Part shown: in pieces, positions 26,152-34,393 of the stretch
How the letters are laid out: each line of letters begins with the position of its first letter
How positions within the stretch are numbered: the first letter of the stretch is position 1
NCBI GenBank assembly: GCA_009775705.1
Contig: VSQE01000002.1
Span: forward strand, 14,380-78,379
Reading direction: 5' to 3'
From: Prevotellamassilia sp.
GTDB taxonomy: Bacteria; Bacteroidota; Bacteroidia; Bacteroidales; Bacteroidaceae
Length of the DNA: 64,000 nucleotides
Made by a program: the position numbers and the translations under genes
The notes under the pieces: generated by a model
What the model saw: only the letters and a program-made list of their open reading frames with translations
Told to the model about the DNA's origin: nothing
Databases searched by the model: none

Positions 26152-27423
26152 ATGCTGAAAAAGAAACTATCCAACCTGCGCCGCCACTGGCAGATGCGGG
26201 AAGGCAGTATGTCCGGCGGACTGGACATACTGCGACACATCGGGCCGGGCCTGCTCGTCACCGTCGGTTTCATCGACCCGGGCAACTGGGCCTCCAACTT
26301 CGCCGCCGGTTCGGAGTTCGGCTATGCCCTGCTCTGGGTGGTCACGCTCTCCACGGTGATGCTCATCGTTCTGCAACACAACGTGGCCCATCTGGGCATC
26401 GTGACGGGACTGTGTCTCTCCGAGGCCGCCACCCGCTATCTGCCCCGCGGCCTGAGCCGGCCCGTGCTGCTCAGCGCCATGGCGGCCTCCGTCTCCACCT
26501 CGCTGGCCGAGATTCTGGGTGCTGCCATCGCCCTCCAGATGCTCTTCGGGCTGCCGCTCATTATCGGGGCAGCCATCTCCACCTTGCTCTGTGCCTTCCT
26601 GCTGCTGACCAACTCGTACAGCCGCGTGGAAAAAGGCATCATTGCCTTTGTCTCGCTCATCGGTTTCTCATTCCTGTACGAACTGACACTGACGGATACG
26701 GACTGGGCACGCGCCGCCGCAGGCATGGTGGTCCCCTCCATTCCGGAAGGGAGCATGCTCGTTGTCATGAGTGTGCTGGGAGCCGTTGTCATGCCCCACA
26801 ACCTGTTTCTGCACTCCGAGGTAATCCAGAGCCGGCAGGTCAACACCCAAGGGGAACCCAGCATCCGCCGCGCCCTGAAATTCGAGTTTTTCGATACACT
26901 GCTGGCCATGACCATCGGATGGGCCATCAACTCGGCCATGATCATTCTGGCCGCCGACACCTTCGCCCGCCAGCACCGCATCGTCGACTCGCTACCCGAA
27001 GCGGGCACCCTGCTGGCTCCCCTGCTGGGCGGAGCGGCCGCCACGGTCTTCGCCATCGCCCTGCTCATGGCCGGCATTTCAAGCACCGTCACCAGCGGCA
27101 TGGCCGCCGGCAGCATCTTTGCCGGAATCTACAACGAGCCCTACGACACGAAAGACGTACACTCTCGCGCCGGCATCCTGCTCTCCTTAGGTCTGGCCTT
27201 CCTGCTTGTCATCTTCATCGGCGATCCTTTCAAGGGGCTTATCGTCTCGCAGGCCGTACTGAGCCTGCAACTCCCCGTCACCATTTTCCTACAGGTAGGG
27301 CTCACCTCCTCGCGCCGCGTCATGGGCACCTACGCCAACAGCCGTGCCACGACAGTCCTGCTCTTCGCGCTGGCCCTGCTGGTCACCGCCCTCAACCTAT
27401 ACTTGCTGCTGGGCCTCTTCTGA
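26152..27423 (+). CDS. Nramp-family divalent metal transporter
   Basis: 423 residues with about eleven membrane segments. The metal site motifs are intact: DPGN at D42-N45 in helix 1 and MPHN at M214-N217 in helix 6. It imports Mn, Fe or a similar divalent metal with protons. A methionine in the helix-6 motif, as in MntH, fits transition-metal selectivity. It lies 130 bases downstream of reverse rubrerythrin, so manganese or iron supply may be linked to peroxide defence. A distant possibility is that it is expressed separately, given the hairpin in the gap. Confidence 0.93.
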   Translation: MLKKKLSNLRRHWQMREGSMSGGLDILRHIGPGLLVTVGFIDPGNWASNFAAGSEFGYALLWVVTLSTVMLIVLQHNVAHLGIVTGLCLSEAATRYLPRGLSRPVLLSAMAASVSTSLAEILGAAIALQMLFGLPLIIGAAISTLLCAFLLLTNSYSRVEKGIIAFVSLIGFSFLYELTLTDTDWARAAAGMVVPSIPEGSMLVVMSVLGAVVMPHNLFLHSEVIQSRQVNTQGEPSIRRALKFEFFDTLLAMTIGWAINSAMIILAADTFARQHRIVDSLPEAGTLLAPLLGGAAATVFAIALLMAGISSTVTSGMAAGSIFAGIYNEPYDTKDVHSRAGILLSLGLAFLLVIFIGDPFKGLIVSQAVLSLQLPVTIFLQVGLTSSRRVMGTYANSRATTVLLFALALLVTALNLYLLLGLF

Positions 27424-27489
27424 CCCTCCCACCGGACCAGCTTCGATAAATTTACTGTCCTATATAACAGCCATATCAGGAAAAAACTC

Positions 27490-27497
27490 TATCTTTG
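27490..27497 (+). promoter_or_regulatory. -7 box of the purA promoter (TATCTTTG)
   Basis: TATCTTTG 87 bases before the purA ATG. It excludes the upstream in-frame start at 27344. Confidence 0.7.
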
Positions 27498-27583
27498 TCC
27501 GTCGGGGCCGTTGTCCGCCGGCACTGACACCGCCGGACCGCCTCCACAGACACAAACAGCAACCAGCACACAGATACAGAAAA

Positions 27584-28852
27584 ATGAATAAAGGAAAAGT
27601 GGATGCCCTTCTGGGCATTGTCTTCGGAGACGAAGGAAAAGGAAAAGTGGTAGACTTCTTCACCCCCCACTATGATGTGGTGGCCCGTTTCGCCGGCGGC
27701 CCCAATGCCGGACACACCATCATCTTCGAGGGAAAGAAATTCGTGCTCCGCTCCATCCCGTCGGGCATTTTCGACGAAGGAAAGCTCAACATCATCGGCA
27801 ACGGATGCGTCATCGCTCCCGATCTCTTCATGACCGAAGCCCGCGAACTTGAAGCCGCAGGCTATTCGCTCACAGACCGCCTGCACATCAGCCGCCGCGC
27901 CCACCTGATTCTTCCCACCCACCGCGTGCTGGACCGTGCATACGAAGCCGCCAAAGGCAAAAACAAAGTGGGAACCACCGGCAAGGGCATCGGCCCCACC
28001 TACAGCGACAAGGCAGCCCGCGTAGGCTTGCGCGTAGGCGACATGCTCAATGACTTCGAAGAAAAATACCGCGCCCTCAAGGCCCGCCACGAACAAATCC
28101 TGCACGACCTCCACTTCACCGACTACGACATCACCGAGGAAGAAGCCCGCTGGATGGAAGGCGTGGAATATATGCGCAAATTCCAACTGACAGACACCGA
28201 AATAGAAATCAACGATCTTTTGGAAAAAGGCAAGAACGTCCTGGCCGAAGGGGCTCAAGGCTCGCTGCTCGACATTGACCACGGCACCTATCCCTTCGTC
28301 TCCTCATCCAGCACCACAAGCGGCGGAGTCTGCACCGGACTGGGCGTGGCTCCCAACAGGATAGACCGCATCTTCGGCATCTTCAAAGCCTACAGCACCC
28401 GCGTGGGCAGCGGCCCCTTCCCCGTGGAACTATTCGACGAGACCGGCGACGAGATCCGCCGCATCGGCAACGAGTTCGGTGCCGTCACGGGCCGCAACCG
28501 CCGTTGCGGATGGATTGACCTTGTGGCACTGAAGTATGCGATCATGATCAACGGCGTGACCGATCTGGTCATGATGAAGAGCGACGTGCTGGACAGCTTC
28601 GACACCATCAAAGTCTGCACAGCCTACCAAAAGGACGGAAAGACCGTCACCGACATGCCCTACGATACCGAAGGATGGCAGGCGGTCTACGAGGAGCTGC
28701 CCGGCTGGAAAACACCCCTCTCCGCCCTTCGCGACGAGGCGGATTTTCCCGAAGCGTTCAAGGACTACATCGCCTATCTTGAAAACGCGCTCCACACCCC
28801 CATCAGAATTATCAGCGTAAGCCCCGACCGCGCAGCCACCATCATGCGGTAA
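27584..28852 (+). CDS. purA: Adenylosuccinate synthetase
   Basis: 422 residues, normal length. It joins IMP and aspartate with GTP to make adenylosuccinate, the first committed step to AMP. The GTP-binding loop is GDEGKGKVVD (about 15-24). GGPNAGHTI carries the catalytic histidine, and GTTGKGIGPTYSDKAAR and EGAQGSLLDIDHGTYPFV are signature motifs; TGRNRRCGW is near residue 302. The ATG at 27584 (MNKGKVDALLGIVFGDEG) fits the family and lies downstream of the promoter. It is monocistronic, with its own promoter and a strong hairpin after the stop. Confidence 0.97.
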   Translation: MNKGKVDALLGIVFGDEGKGKVVDFFTPHYDVVARFAGGPNAGHTIIFEGKKFVLRSIPSGIFDEGKLNIIGNGCVIAPDLFMTEARELEAAGYSLTDRLHISRRAHLILPTHRVLDRAYEAAKGKNKVGTTGKGIGPTYSDKAARVGLRVGDMLNDFEEKYRALKARHEQILHDLHFTDYDITEEEARWMEGVEYMRKFQLTDTEIEINDLLEKGKNVLAEGAQGSLLDIDHGTYPFVSSSSTTSGGVCTGLGVAPNRIDRIFGIFKAYSTRVGSGPFPVELFDETGDEIRRIGNEFGAVTGRNRRCGWIDLVALKYAIMINGVTDLVMMKSDVLDSFDTIKVCTAYQKDGKTVTDMPYDTEGWQAVYEELPGWKTPLSALRDEADFPEAFKDYIAYLENALHTPIRIISVSPDRAATIMR

Positions 28853-28882
28853 GGCGGGAAAACGCACACACACATCTCCACA

Positions 28883-28923
28883 ACAAGGTTCCGCACAGAG
28901 CAACAACCCGTGCGGAACCTTGT
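28883..28923 (+). terminator. Hairpin terminator after purA
   Basis: ACAAGGTTCCGCAC (28883-28896) pairs perfectly with GTGCGGAACCTTGT (28910-28923). No long T run follows. Confidence 0.7.
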
Positions 28924-28974
28924 CTTCCCACCCCATCCCTACAGCTTTTTGCCCCATTGCCCGCATTCCGGAAT

Positions 28975-29232
28975 CTAAAAACAAGTTAATTAACATTTGC
29001 TTTTCGCTCCGAAATGTCGTATATTTGCACCAGCAAAATAGAAGATCCCTGAAAGACCGCCACTTAGCGGTCTTTTTTTCGATGCTTAACGTGAAAAAAA
29101 CATAGGATCTTTTTTAAAAAAGGTCGGATGTTTTTCAAAAAAGATACTATGTTGTAAAAAACAGGTCCTATCTTGTTCAAAATCCCAAAGACCCCAAAGT
29201 TAAACTTAGTTCCAGACTATTAAAAAAGCGGA
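28975..29232 (+). repeat. Dispersed intergenic element, copy 3
   Basis: The most diverged copy. It keeps GTTAATTAAC (28985-28994), TTTG 28996-28999, 20 bases, TATATTTG 29020-29027, the short RNA, GCTTAACGTGAA and four 9-bp units starting at 29101, 29122, 29143 and 29164: CATAGGATC, GGTCGGATG, GATACTATG, GGTCCTATC. It ends with AAGTTAAACTTAG and an ACTATTAAAA stretch. It lacks the TTCACGTTTAGCG motif upstream. The last unit with its TTGTTCAAAA tail equals the second unit of copy 2, so units have moved position. It lies between the convergent purA and cstA genes. Confidence 0.85.
29032..29079 (+). ncRNA. Predicted short RNA of repeat copy 3
   Basis: About 48 nt. The terminator stem is AGACCGC (29054-29060) with GCGGTCT (29067-29073) and a T run. 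The stem sequence differs from copies 1 and 2, yet pairing is kept. Confidence 0.5.
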
Positions 29233-29256
29233 AATCGCGACTTGACGCATTTCCGC
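29222..29256 (-). terminator. Terminator of the cstA locus
   Basis: Read on the minus strand, GCGGAAAT and ATTTCCGC form a stem followed by six T. Confidence 0.7.
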
Positions 29257-29266
29257 CCTTTCCAGT

Positions 29267-29283
29267 TTGGCACGCTTTTTGTA
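29267..29283 (+). promoter_or_regulatory. Possible sigma-54-type promoter, antisense to cstA
   Basis: TTGGCACGCTTTTTGTA resembles the -24/-12 consensus TGGCACG-N4-TTGCA, with T in place of C in the TTGC part. It points into the cstA pseudogene from its 3' end. Only one site and no known product, so this is weak. Confidence 0.3.
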
Positions 29284-29306
29284 TAGGCGCGCTCCGACAC
29301 AACGGC

Positions 29307-30638
29307 TCACACACGTGGCCCGAGCCCTTTTTTCCACACAAGGAATCGCGCGCCCGAAAGCAACACGGCACCGCCACCCACGAGATAGGAGACCATTCGT
29401 CCCATGCCGAATCCTTCGGGAGCGATGCAAAGATAGGTGGTGCAGACCGCCGTCATGAAAAGTGCCGGAAGCAGGGTTACGAAATAGCATTTGCCGCTAC
29501 GGGCCAGAAAAGCGGTGACAGCCCACAGCGTGAAGACCGACAGAGCCTGGTTGGCCCACGAGAAATAACGCCACACGACATTGAAACCGTCGGCATCCGC
29601 CAGATTGTAGAAAAGTATGCCGATGGTCGCCGCGAAAATGACGGCACTCACCGTGAGCCGCTTCGCCAGACTGCCCTGATCCACATGCAGCATGTCGGCC
29701 ACAATAAGCCGCGCCGAGCGCAGGGCCGTGTCGCCGGTGGTGACGGGCGCGGCCACCACGCCCAGAATGGCCAGCACTCCGCCGATGACTCCCAGCCAGT
29801 CGTGCGTAATGTCGAAAACAATGACCGATGCGTCCGATACTCCCATGCCTCCCTCGTAATAATGGAAATAATAAGTGGCGGCAGCAGCCCAGATAAGCGC
29901 CACAATGCCCTCGGCAATCATCGCCCCGTAAAGTTGGGACGGCCCTGACGCTCAGACTTCATGCAACGGCACATCATGGGGCTTTGCGTAGCGTGAAAAC
30001 CGGAAATAGCCCCGCAGGCCACGCTGACAAACAGGATGGGGAAAATGGGAAGGCCGGCAGCGGCAGGATGCACGTTCCGCAAGCCGTCCCACAGTTCGGG
30101 CAGGACGGGTCTCTTCACATAGAACATAACCAGAATGCCCAAGGCCATGAACAGAAGCGCTCCGGCGAAAAGGGGATAGACCTTCCCGATGATCTTGTCG
30201 ATGGGCAGGAGAGCCGCCAGAAAATAATAGACAAAGATAACGGCAATCCAAAAGTAGACATTCAGGGCCTCGGGCGTGAGCCGTGCCAGCAATGCGGCCG
30301 AACCGGCCACGAAAACAGCCCCCACCAGCACCAGCAGCAGGATGCTGAAAGCCCGCATAGCCTGCCGGGCGGCGCTGCCCAGATAGCGGCCCGTCAGTTC
30401 GGGCAGGCTCTCGCCGTCATGACGCAGGGAGAGCATCGCGGCCAGATAGTCGTGTGTGGCACCGGCGAAAATGCTACCCAGCACAATCCAGAGGAAACAA
30501 CTCTCGCCGAACTTGGCTCCCATGATGCAGGCAGGCAGGTGTGGGGCGGTCGTCCGGACCGAAAATGCGCTCCACCAGACGTCCGTAGACGAAATAACCT
30601 GCGACAAGCACCAGCAGGCAAAGGGTAAAACTGATCAT
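29307..30638 (-). pseudogene. cstA: Carbon starvation protein CstA, disrupted
   Basis: CstA-family peptide/pyruvate-type transporters are membrane proteins with many segments. The start at 30638 encodes ISFTLCLLVLVAGYF and GPDDRPTPA. Just after that (near 30530, in CCTGCCTGCCTGC) the frame changes and the expected segment of roughly 35 residues before IMGAKFGE is missing. The frame continues to 29918 (SGFHATQSPMMCRCM, then GRPNFTGR and stop). A single missing base in the T run of AACTTTACGGGGCGATG near 29925 shifts the rest (IAEGIVALIWAAAA onward) into another frame, ending at 29307. So there is one deletion and one one-base frameshift. It could be a real pseudogene or sequence error. Confidence 0.85.
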
Positions 30639-30673
30639 AACTCTATTATTCTCTTTTTGCTGATAAAAGCGTT

Positions 30674-31489
30674 TCAGAGGCCGAAATGGGCGGCCACATC
30701 ATTTGTCAGAGCCACAAAATCCGCCACGCCAAGCTGCTCGGGTCTGCGCGTCAGCAACGGCTGCGCCAGAAACTCCGTATGGTCCTTCCCCCGCCCCGTC
30801 TCCTCATCGAGCCGGGCAAAAAGAGGTTTCAGGGAACCGCGCATCATCTTGCGCCGCTGGTTGAAAGCCGTTTTCACCACACGGCGCAACAGTGCCTCGT
30901 CGCAACCGCAGTCCTCAACATCATTGCGCGTCATGCGGATGACGGCACTCCTCACCTTGGGCGGCGGGTTGAAAACCTCCGGCTCCACAGTGAAAAGATA
31001 TTCCACATCGTACCAGAGCTGCACCAACACACTCAGGATGCCGTAGGCCTTACAGCCGGGACGGGCCGCCATGCGCTCGGCCACCTCCTTCTGGATCATT
31101 CCCGTACAACAAGGAATGAGATGTCGGTAGTCCAGCATCTTGAAAAAAATCTGGCTGCTGATGTTGTACGGATAATTGCCCGTCAGGACAAACGGCCTGC
31201 CGCCAAAGGTATGCTCGAGGTGCATCTTCAGGAAATCGTCTTCGATGATCTGATCCTCCAGCCCGGGAAAGTTCTTGCGCAGATAGGCCACACTCTCAAA
31301 GTCGATCTCCACCACTTTCAGCTCGCGGCCTTTGGGCAGAAGATACTGCGTGAGCACCCCCATGCCCGGCCCCACCTCAAGCACCGGCAGGCCGGGACAG
31401 GCATCCACCGTATCGGCGATGTCACGGGCCGTGCCCTGATCTTTCAGAAAATGCTGGCCCAGAAATTTTTTAGGACGTACGGACTTCAT
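30674..31489 (-). CDS. rsmA: 16S rRNA dimethyladenosine transferase
   Basis: 271 residues. It dimethylates the two adjacent adenines in the 3'-end hairpin of 16S rRNA (A1518/A1519 in E. coli numbering) with SAM. The start KKFLGQHFLKDQGTARDIAD is typical of KsgA. The SAM site is LEVGPGMGVLTQYLL (about 34-48) and the catalytic NYPY lies in LTGNYPYNISSQIFFKM near 97-115. Length is normal. It lies 36 bases downstream of the disrupted cstA on the same strand and is divergent from the ybhN-like gene. Confidence 0.96.
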   Translation of the reverse strand: MKSVRPKKFLGQHFLKDQGTARDIADTVDACPGLPVLEVGPGMGVLTQYLLPKGRELKVVEIDFESVAYLRKNFPGLEDQIIEDDFLKMHLEHTFGGRPFVLTGNYPYNISSQIFFKMLDYRHLIPCCTGMIQKEVAERMAARPGCKAYGILSVLVQLWYDVEYLFTVEPEVFNPPPKVRSAVIRMTRNDVEDCGCDEALLRRVVKTAFNQRRKMMRGSLKPLFARLDEETGRGKDHTEFLAQPLLTRRPEQLGVADFVALTNDVAAHFGL

Positions 31490-31504
31490 ATAGTATATTT
31501 TTTA

Positions 31505-31512
31505 TATTTTTG
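31505..31512 (+). promoter_or_regulatory. -7 box of the ybhN-like/pepD promoter (TATTTTTG)
   Basis: TATTTTTG followed by CTGC, about 80 bases before the TTG start of the ybhN-like gene. Confidence 0.55.
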
Positions 31513-31593
31513 CTGCACAAAGCACACATGCCCCGCCACACGCGGGACATACATTTGCAAAAGTACTAAAAAATACTCCGCCGCTACCGACTA

Positions 31594-32604
31594 TTGGGAA
31601 AAATCATTAAAATCATACTGCGTACCTGCCTGCCTTTTGCCTTAGGTCTGGGCATTCTGGGCTGGATGTACCGGGGAACGGACTGGGAGGCTTTCCGGAC
31701 GTGTGTCATGCACGACATGAAGTGGAGCTGGATGGTCCTGTCGCTGGCTTTCGGCATACTGCCCCAAGTGGCCCGTGCGTTGCGCTGGAACATGGCGCTG
31801 GAACCGCTGGGCGAGCACCCACGCCACCGCACCTGCATCGACGCCATCTTCCTCTCCTACGCCTCCAGCCTCGTCATTCCGCGCTCCGGCGAAGTGACAC
31901 GCTGCGGGACCCTGAAGACCTACGACGGAGTCTCGTTCACAAAATCGCTGGGCACCGTAGTGACGGAACGGCTGGTGGATTCGTTGCTCATGTTGCTGCT
32001 CTCCGCAGCCGCCCTGCTCACCCAAATACCGGTATTCCTACGCTTCCTCACGGCCACAGGCACCGACTTCGGGCAGCTGCCGGCACACTTCTCCGCAACG
32101 GGCTACCTGGTCACCGCGCTCTGCGTGGTAGCCGCCGCATTCCTGTCATTCGTCCTGCTACGGCGCTACTCCGTATTCAGCAAGGGCAAGGACCTGATGC
32201 GCAATCTCTGGGAAGGCATCATCTCCCTGCGGAAAATAAGGAACTTCCCGCTCTATCTCTTCTATTCCCTGCTGATATGGGCCGGTTATTTCCTGCACTT
32301 CTATATTGCCTTCTTCTGCTTCGACTTCACCGTCGGCATCCGGCCCGAGGCAGCCTTGCTGATCTTCTGCGTAGGCTCGTTCGCAGTGCTCGTCCCCACC
32401 CCCAACGGAGCCGGACCGTGGCATTTCGCCGTCAAGACTATGCTCGTACTCTACGGCACGGCCGAGACGAATGCCGTCCTGTTCGTGCTCGTTGTCCACA
32501 CCATCCAGACCGCACTGGTCGTTCTGCTTGGTGCGCTGGGCTGGGCCGACCTGCTCCTGGCCGGAAAAAACACTCCGCCAGCGCCGGAACCATCCGAACC
32601 ATAA
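31594..32604 (+). CDS. YbhN/UPF0104-family membrane protein (LPG synthase transmembrane-type)
   Basis: 336 residues with about eight membrane segments; related to the flippase half of lysyl-phosphatidylglycerol synthases. Family motifs visible: RALRWNMAL near residue 60, IPRSGEVTRCGTL near 90, LGTVVTERLVDSL near 112 and PTPNGAGPWHFAV near 265. The start is TTG at 31594 (GKIIKIILR); no ATG gives the conserved N-terminal helix. A paralogue with the same motifs is at 57374-58371. The function is probably lipid or isoprenoid handling, not known for this subgroup. pepD follows after 22 bases. Confidence 0.88.
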   Translation: MGKIIKIILRTCLPFALGLGILGWMYRGTDWEAFRTCVMHDMKWSWMVLSLAFGILPQVARALRWNMALEPLGEHPRHRTCIDAIFLSYASSLVIPRSGEVTRCGTLKTYDGVSFTKSLGTVVTERLVDSLLMLLLSAAALLTQIPVFLRFLTATGTDFGQLPAHFSATGYLVTALCVVAAAFLSFVLLRRYSVFSKGKDLMRNLWEGIISLRKIRNFPLYLFYSLLIWAGYFLHFYIAFFCFDFTVGIRPEAALLIFCVGSFAVLVPTPNGAGPWHFAVKTMLVLYGTAETNAVLFVLVVHTIQTALVVLLGALGWADLLLAGKNTPPAPEPSEP

Positions 32605-32626
32605 ACTTTTTAAATACTAATTCACC

Positions 32627-34093
32627 ATGAACGAAATCAAAGACCTGCAACCGCAGGCTATCTGGAAAAACTTTTATCTCCTGACACAAGTGCCCCGCCC
32701 CTCGGGACATCTGGAGAAAATACAGAAATTCCTGCTCGACTGGGCTGCCGGAAAAGGTGTGGAGGCCCGCATGGACGAGGCCGGAAACATCCTGATGTAC
32801 AAAGCCGCCACCCCGGGAATGGAAGACTGTAAGGTCGTTACCCTTCAGGGCCACATGGACATGGTTCCGCAAAAGGCAAGTGACTCCACGCACGACTTCG
32901 AGAACGATCCCATCCGGACCTACATTGACGGCGAATGGGTGAAGGCCAAAGGCACCACCCTCGGCGCCGATGACGGCATGGCCGTAGCCACAATCATGGC
33001 CATCATGGAAGACAACAGCCTGAAACACGGTCCGCTGGAAGGTTTCATCACTGCCGATGAAGAGACCACCATGTACGGCGTGAACCACATGAAAACTGAT
33101 ACACTGAAAGGAGAGATCCTGCTCAACCTTGACAACGAAACCGAAGGCGAGATGATGATCGGATCGGCCGGCGGCGTGAACCTCACCGCCACGCTCGAGT
33201 ATCAGGAGGAGGAAAACGGAGCCGACAGCGGCGAAACGGGTGTCAGGATAGAGATACACGGACTGCGCGGCGGACACTCCGGACTGGAAATCAACGAAGG
33301 CCGCGGCAATGCCAACAAGATGATGGCCCGCCTCGTACAGGACGCCGTGGCCAACTTCGAAGCCTGTCTTTCCTCCTGGCAGGGCGGAAACATGCGCAAC
33401 GCCATCCCGCGCGACTGCGAAGTGGTGCTGTCGCTGCCCGAAGAGAACCTCCAGGCACTGACGGAATGTGTGGACGAATGGCGCGAGACCTTCACCGGCG
33501 AATTTGCAACCATCGAACCCGACTTCACGCTCACCTGCACCCGCACGGAACGTCCGGCCCGCATCGTACCGGCCGAGATTCAGGACAACCTTGTCAACTC
33601 CCTCTGCGCCTGCCACAACGGCGTGATGCGCTTCATCCCCGAAATTCCACACATCGTCGAGACTTCCTCCAACCTGGCCATCGTCGAAATAGGCGGCGGC
33701 AATGTCATGTTCAAGGTGCTGGTACGCTCCTCGCGCGACTCCATGCGCGAATGCTGTGCCGAGACACTGGAAAGCGCCTTCTCCATGGCCGGAATGAAAG
33801 TGGAGCTGGACGGCGACTATCCCGCATGGCAGCCCAACCCGCAAAGCGAGATCGTCTCGCTCATGAAAGATGTCTACCGCGAACTCTACAACACGGAGAA
33901 CAAAGTACAGGTGGTTCACGCCGGTCTGGAGTGCGGCGTCATCGGAGCCAAATATCCCAATATGGATATGGTGAGTTTCGGCCCGACGCTCCGCTCGCCC
34001 CATACCCCCGACGAACGCTGCCACATCCCCAGCGTGGAAAAATACTACCGCTTCGTGCTGGCCACCCTTGAACGTACTCCCAAAAAGAAATAA
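32627..34093 (+). CDS. pepD: Aminoacyl-histidine dipeptidase (M20 family)
   Basis: 488 residues, normal for the PepD/carnosinase-type M20C family. Metal motifs: TLQGHMDMVPQ (about 78-88), GADDGMAVA (about 114-122), TADEETTMYG (about 145-154) and HAGLECGVIGAKYPNMD near 427, with the C-terminal SPHTPDE near 462. It cleaves Xaa-His dipeptides and other dipeptides in the cytoplasm for amino-acid recovery. It is the second gene after the ybhN-like membrane protein and is followed by a terminator. Confidence 0.95.
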   Translation: MNEIKDLQPQAIWKNFYLLTQVPRPSGHLEKIQKFLLDWAAGKGVEARMDEAGNILMYKAATPGMEDCKVVTLQGHMDMVPQKASDSTHDFENDPIRTYIDGEWVKAKGTTLGADDGMAVATIMAIMEDNSLKHGPLEGFITADEETTMYGVNHMKTDTLKGEILLNLDNETEGEMMIGSAGGVNLTATLEYQEEENGADSGETGVRIEIHGLRGGHSGLEINEGRGNANKMMARLVQDAVANFEACLSSWQGGNMRNAIPRDCEVVLSLPEENLQALTECVDEWRETFTGEFATIEPDFTLTCTRTERPARIVPAEIQDNLVNSLCACHNGVMRFIPEIPHIVETSSNLAIVEIGGGNVMFKVLVRSSRDSMRECCAETLESAFSMAGMKVELDGDYPAWQPNPQSEIVSLMKDVYRELYNTENKVQVVHAGLECGVIGAKYPNMDMVSFGPTLRSPHTPDERCHIPSVEKYYRFVLATLERTPKKK

Positions 34094-34125
34094 GACACAG
34101 AGACATCTTGCTCTCCGAACAACAT

Positions 34126-34166
34126 CCGTCCGCGGCAGTCGCTTCCCGACACACTGCCGCGGACGG
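34126..34166 (+). terminator. Hairpin terminator after pepD
   Basis: CCGTCCGCGGCAGT (34126-34139) pairs perfectly with ACTGCCGCGGACGG (34153-34166), then TTTCCG. Confidence 0.8.
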
Positions 34167-34252
34167 TTTCCGTAACCGGACCAACCGGTCTAAAACACCG
34201 CCAGGAGTTAAAAAAAGCCACCAGCCATTCCGTTTCTTAAATATTATTTTAG

Positions 34253-34260
34253 TATTTTTG
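34253..34260 (+). promoter_or_regulatory. -7 box of the corA promoter (TATTTTTG)
   Basis: TATTTTTG, then a leader of about 130 bases before the corA ATG. The leader holds a ten-codon ORF (34296-34328, MDDYHAKRND) that might be a leader peptide. Confidence 0.65.
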
Positions 34261-34393
34261 CCCCCGAAAACCCAATCAGGAATCCCAAACACTATATGGA
34301 CGATTATCACGCGAAACGAAACGACTGACAGACCGGAGGAAAACGCACCGAGCCGCCCTCCAGCCTGCTATCGGACACCTTGGAGAACAGCCT

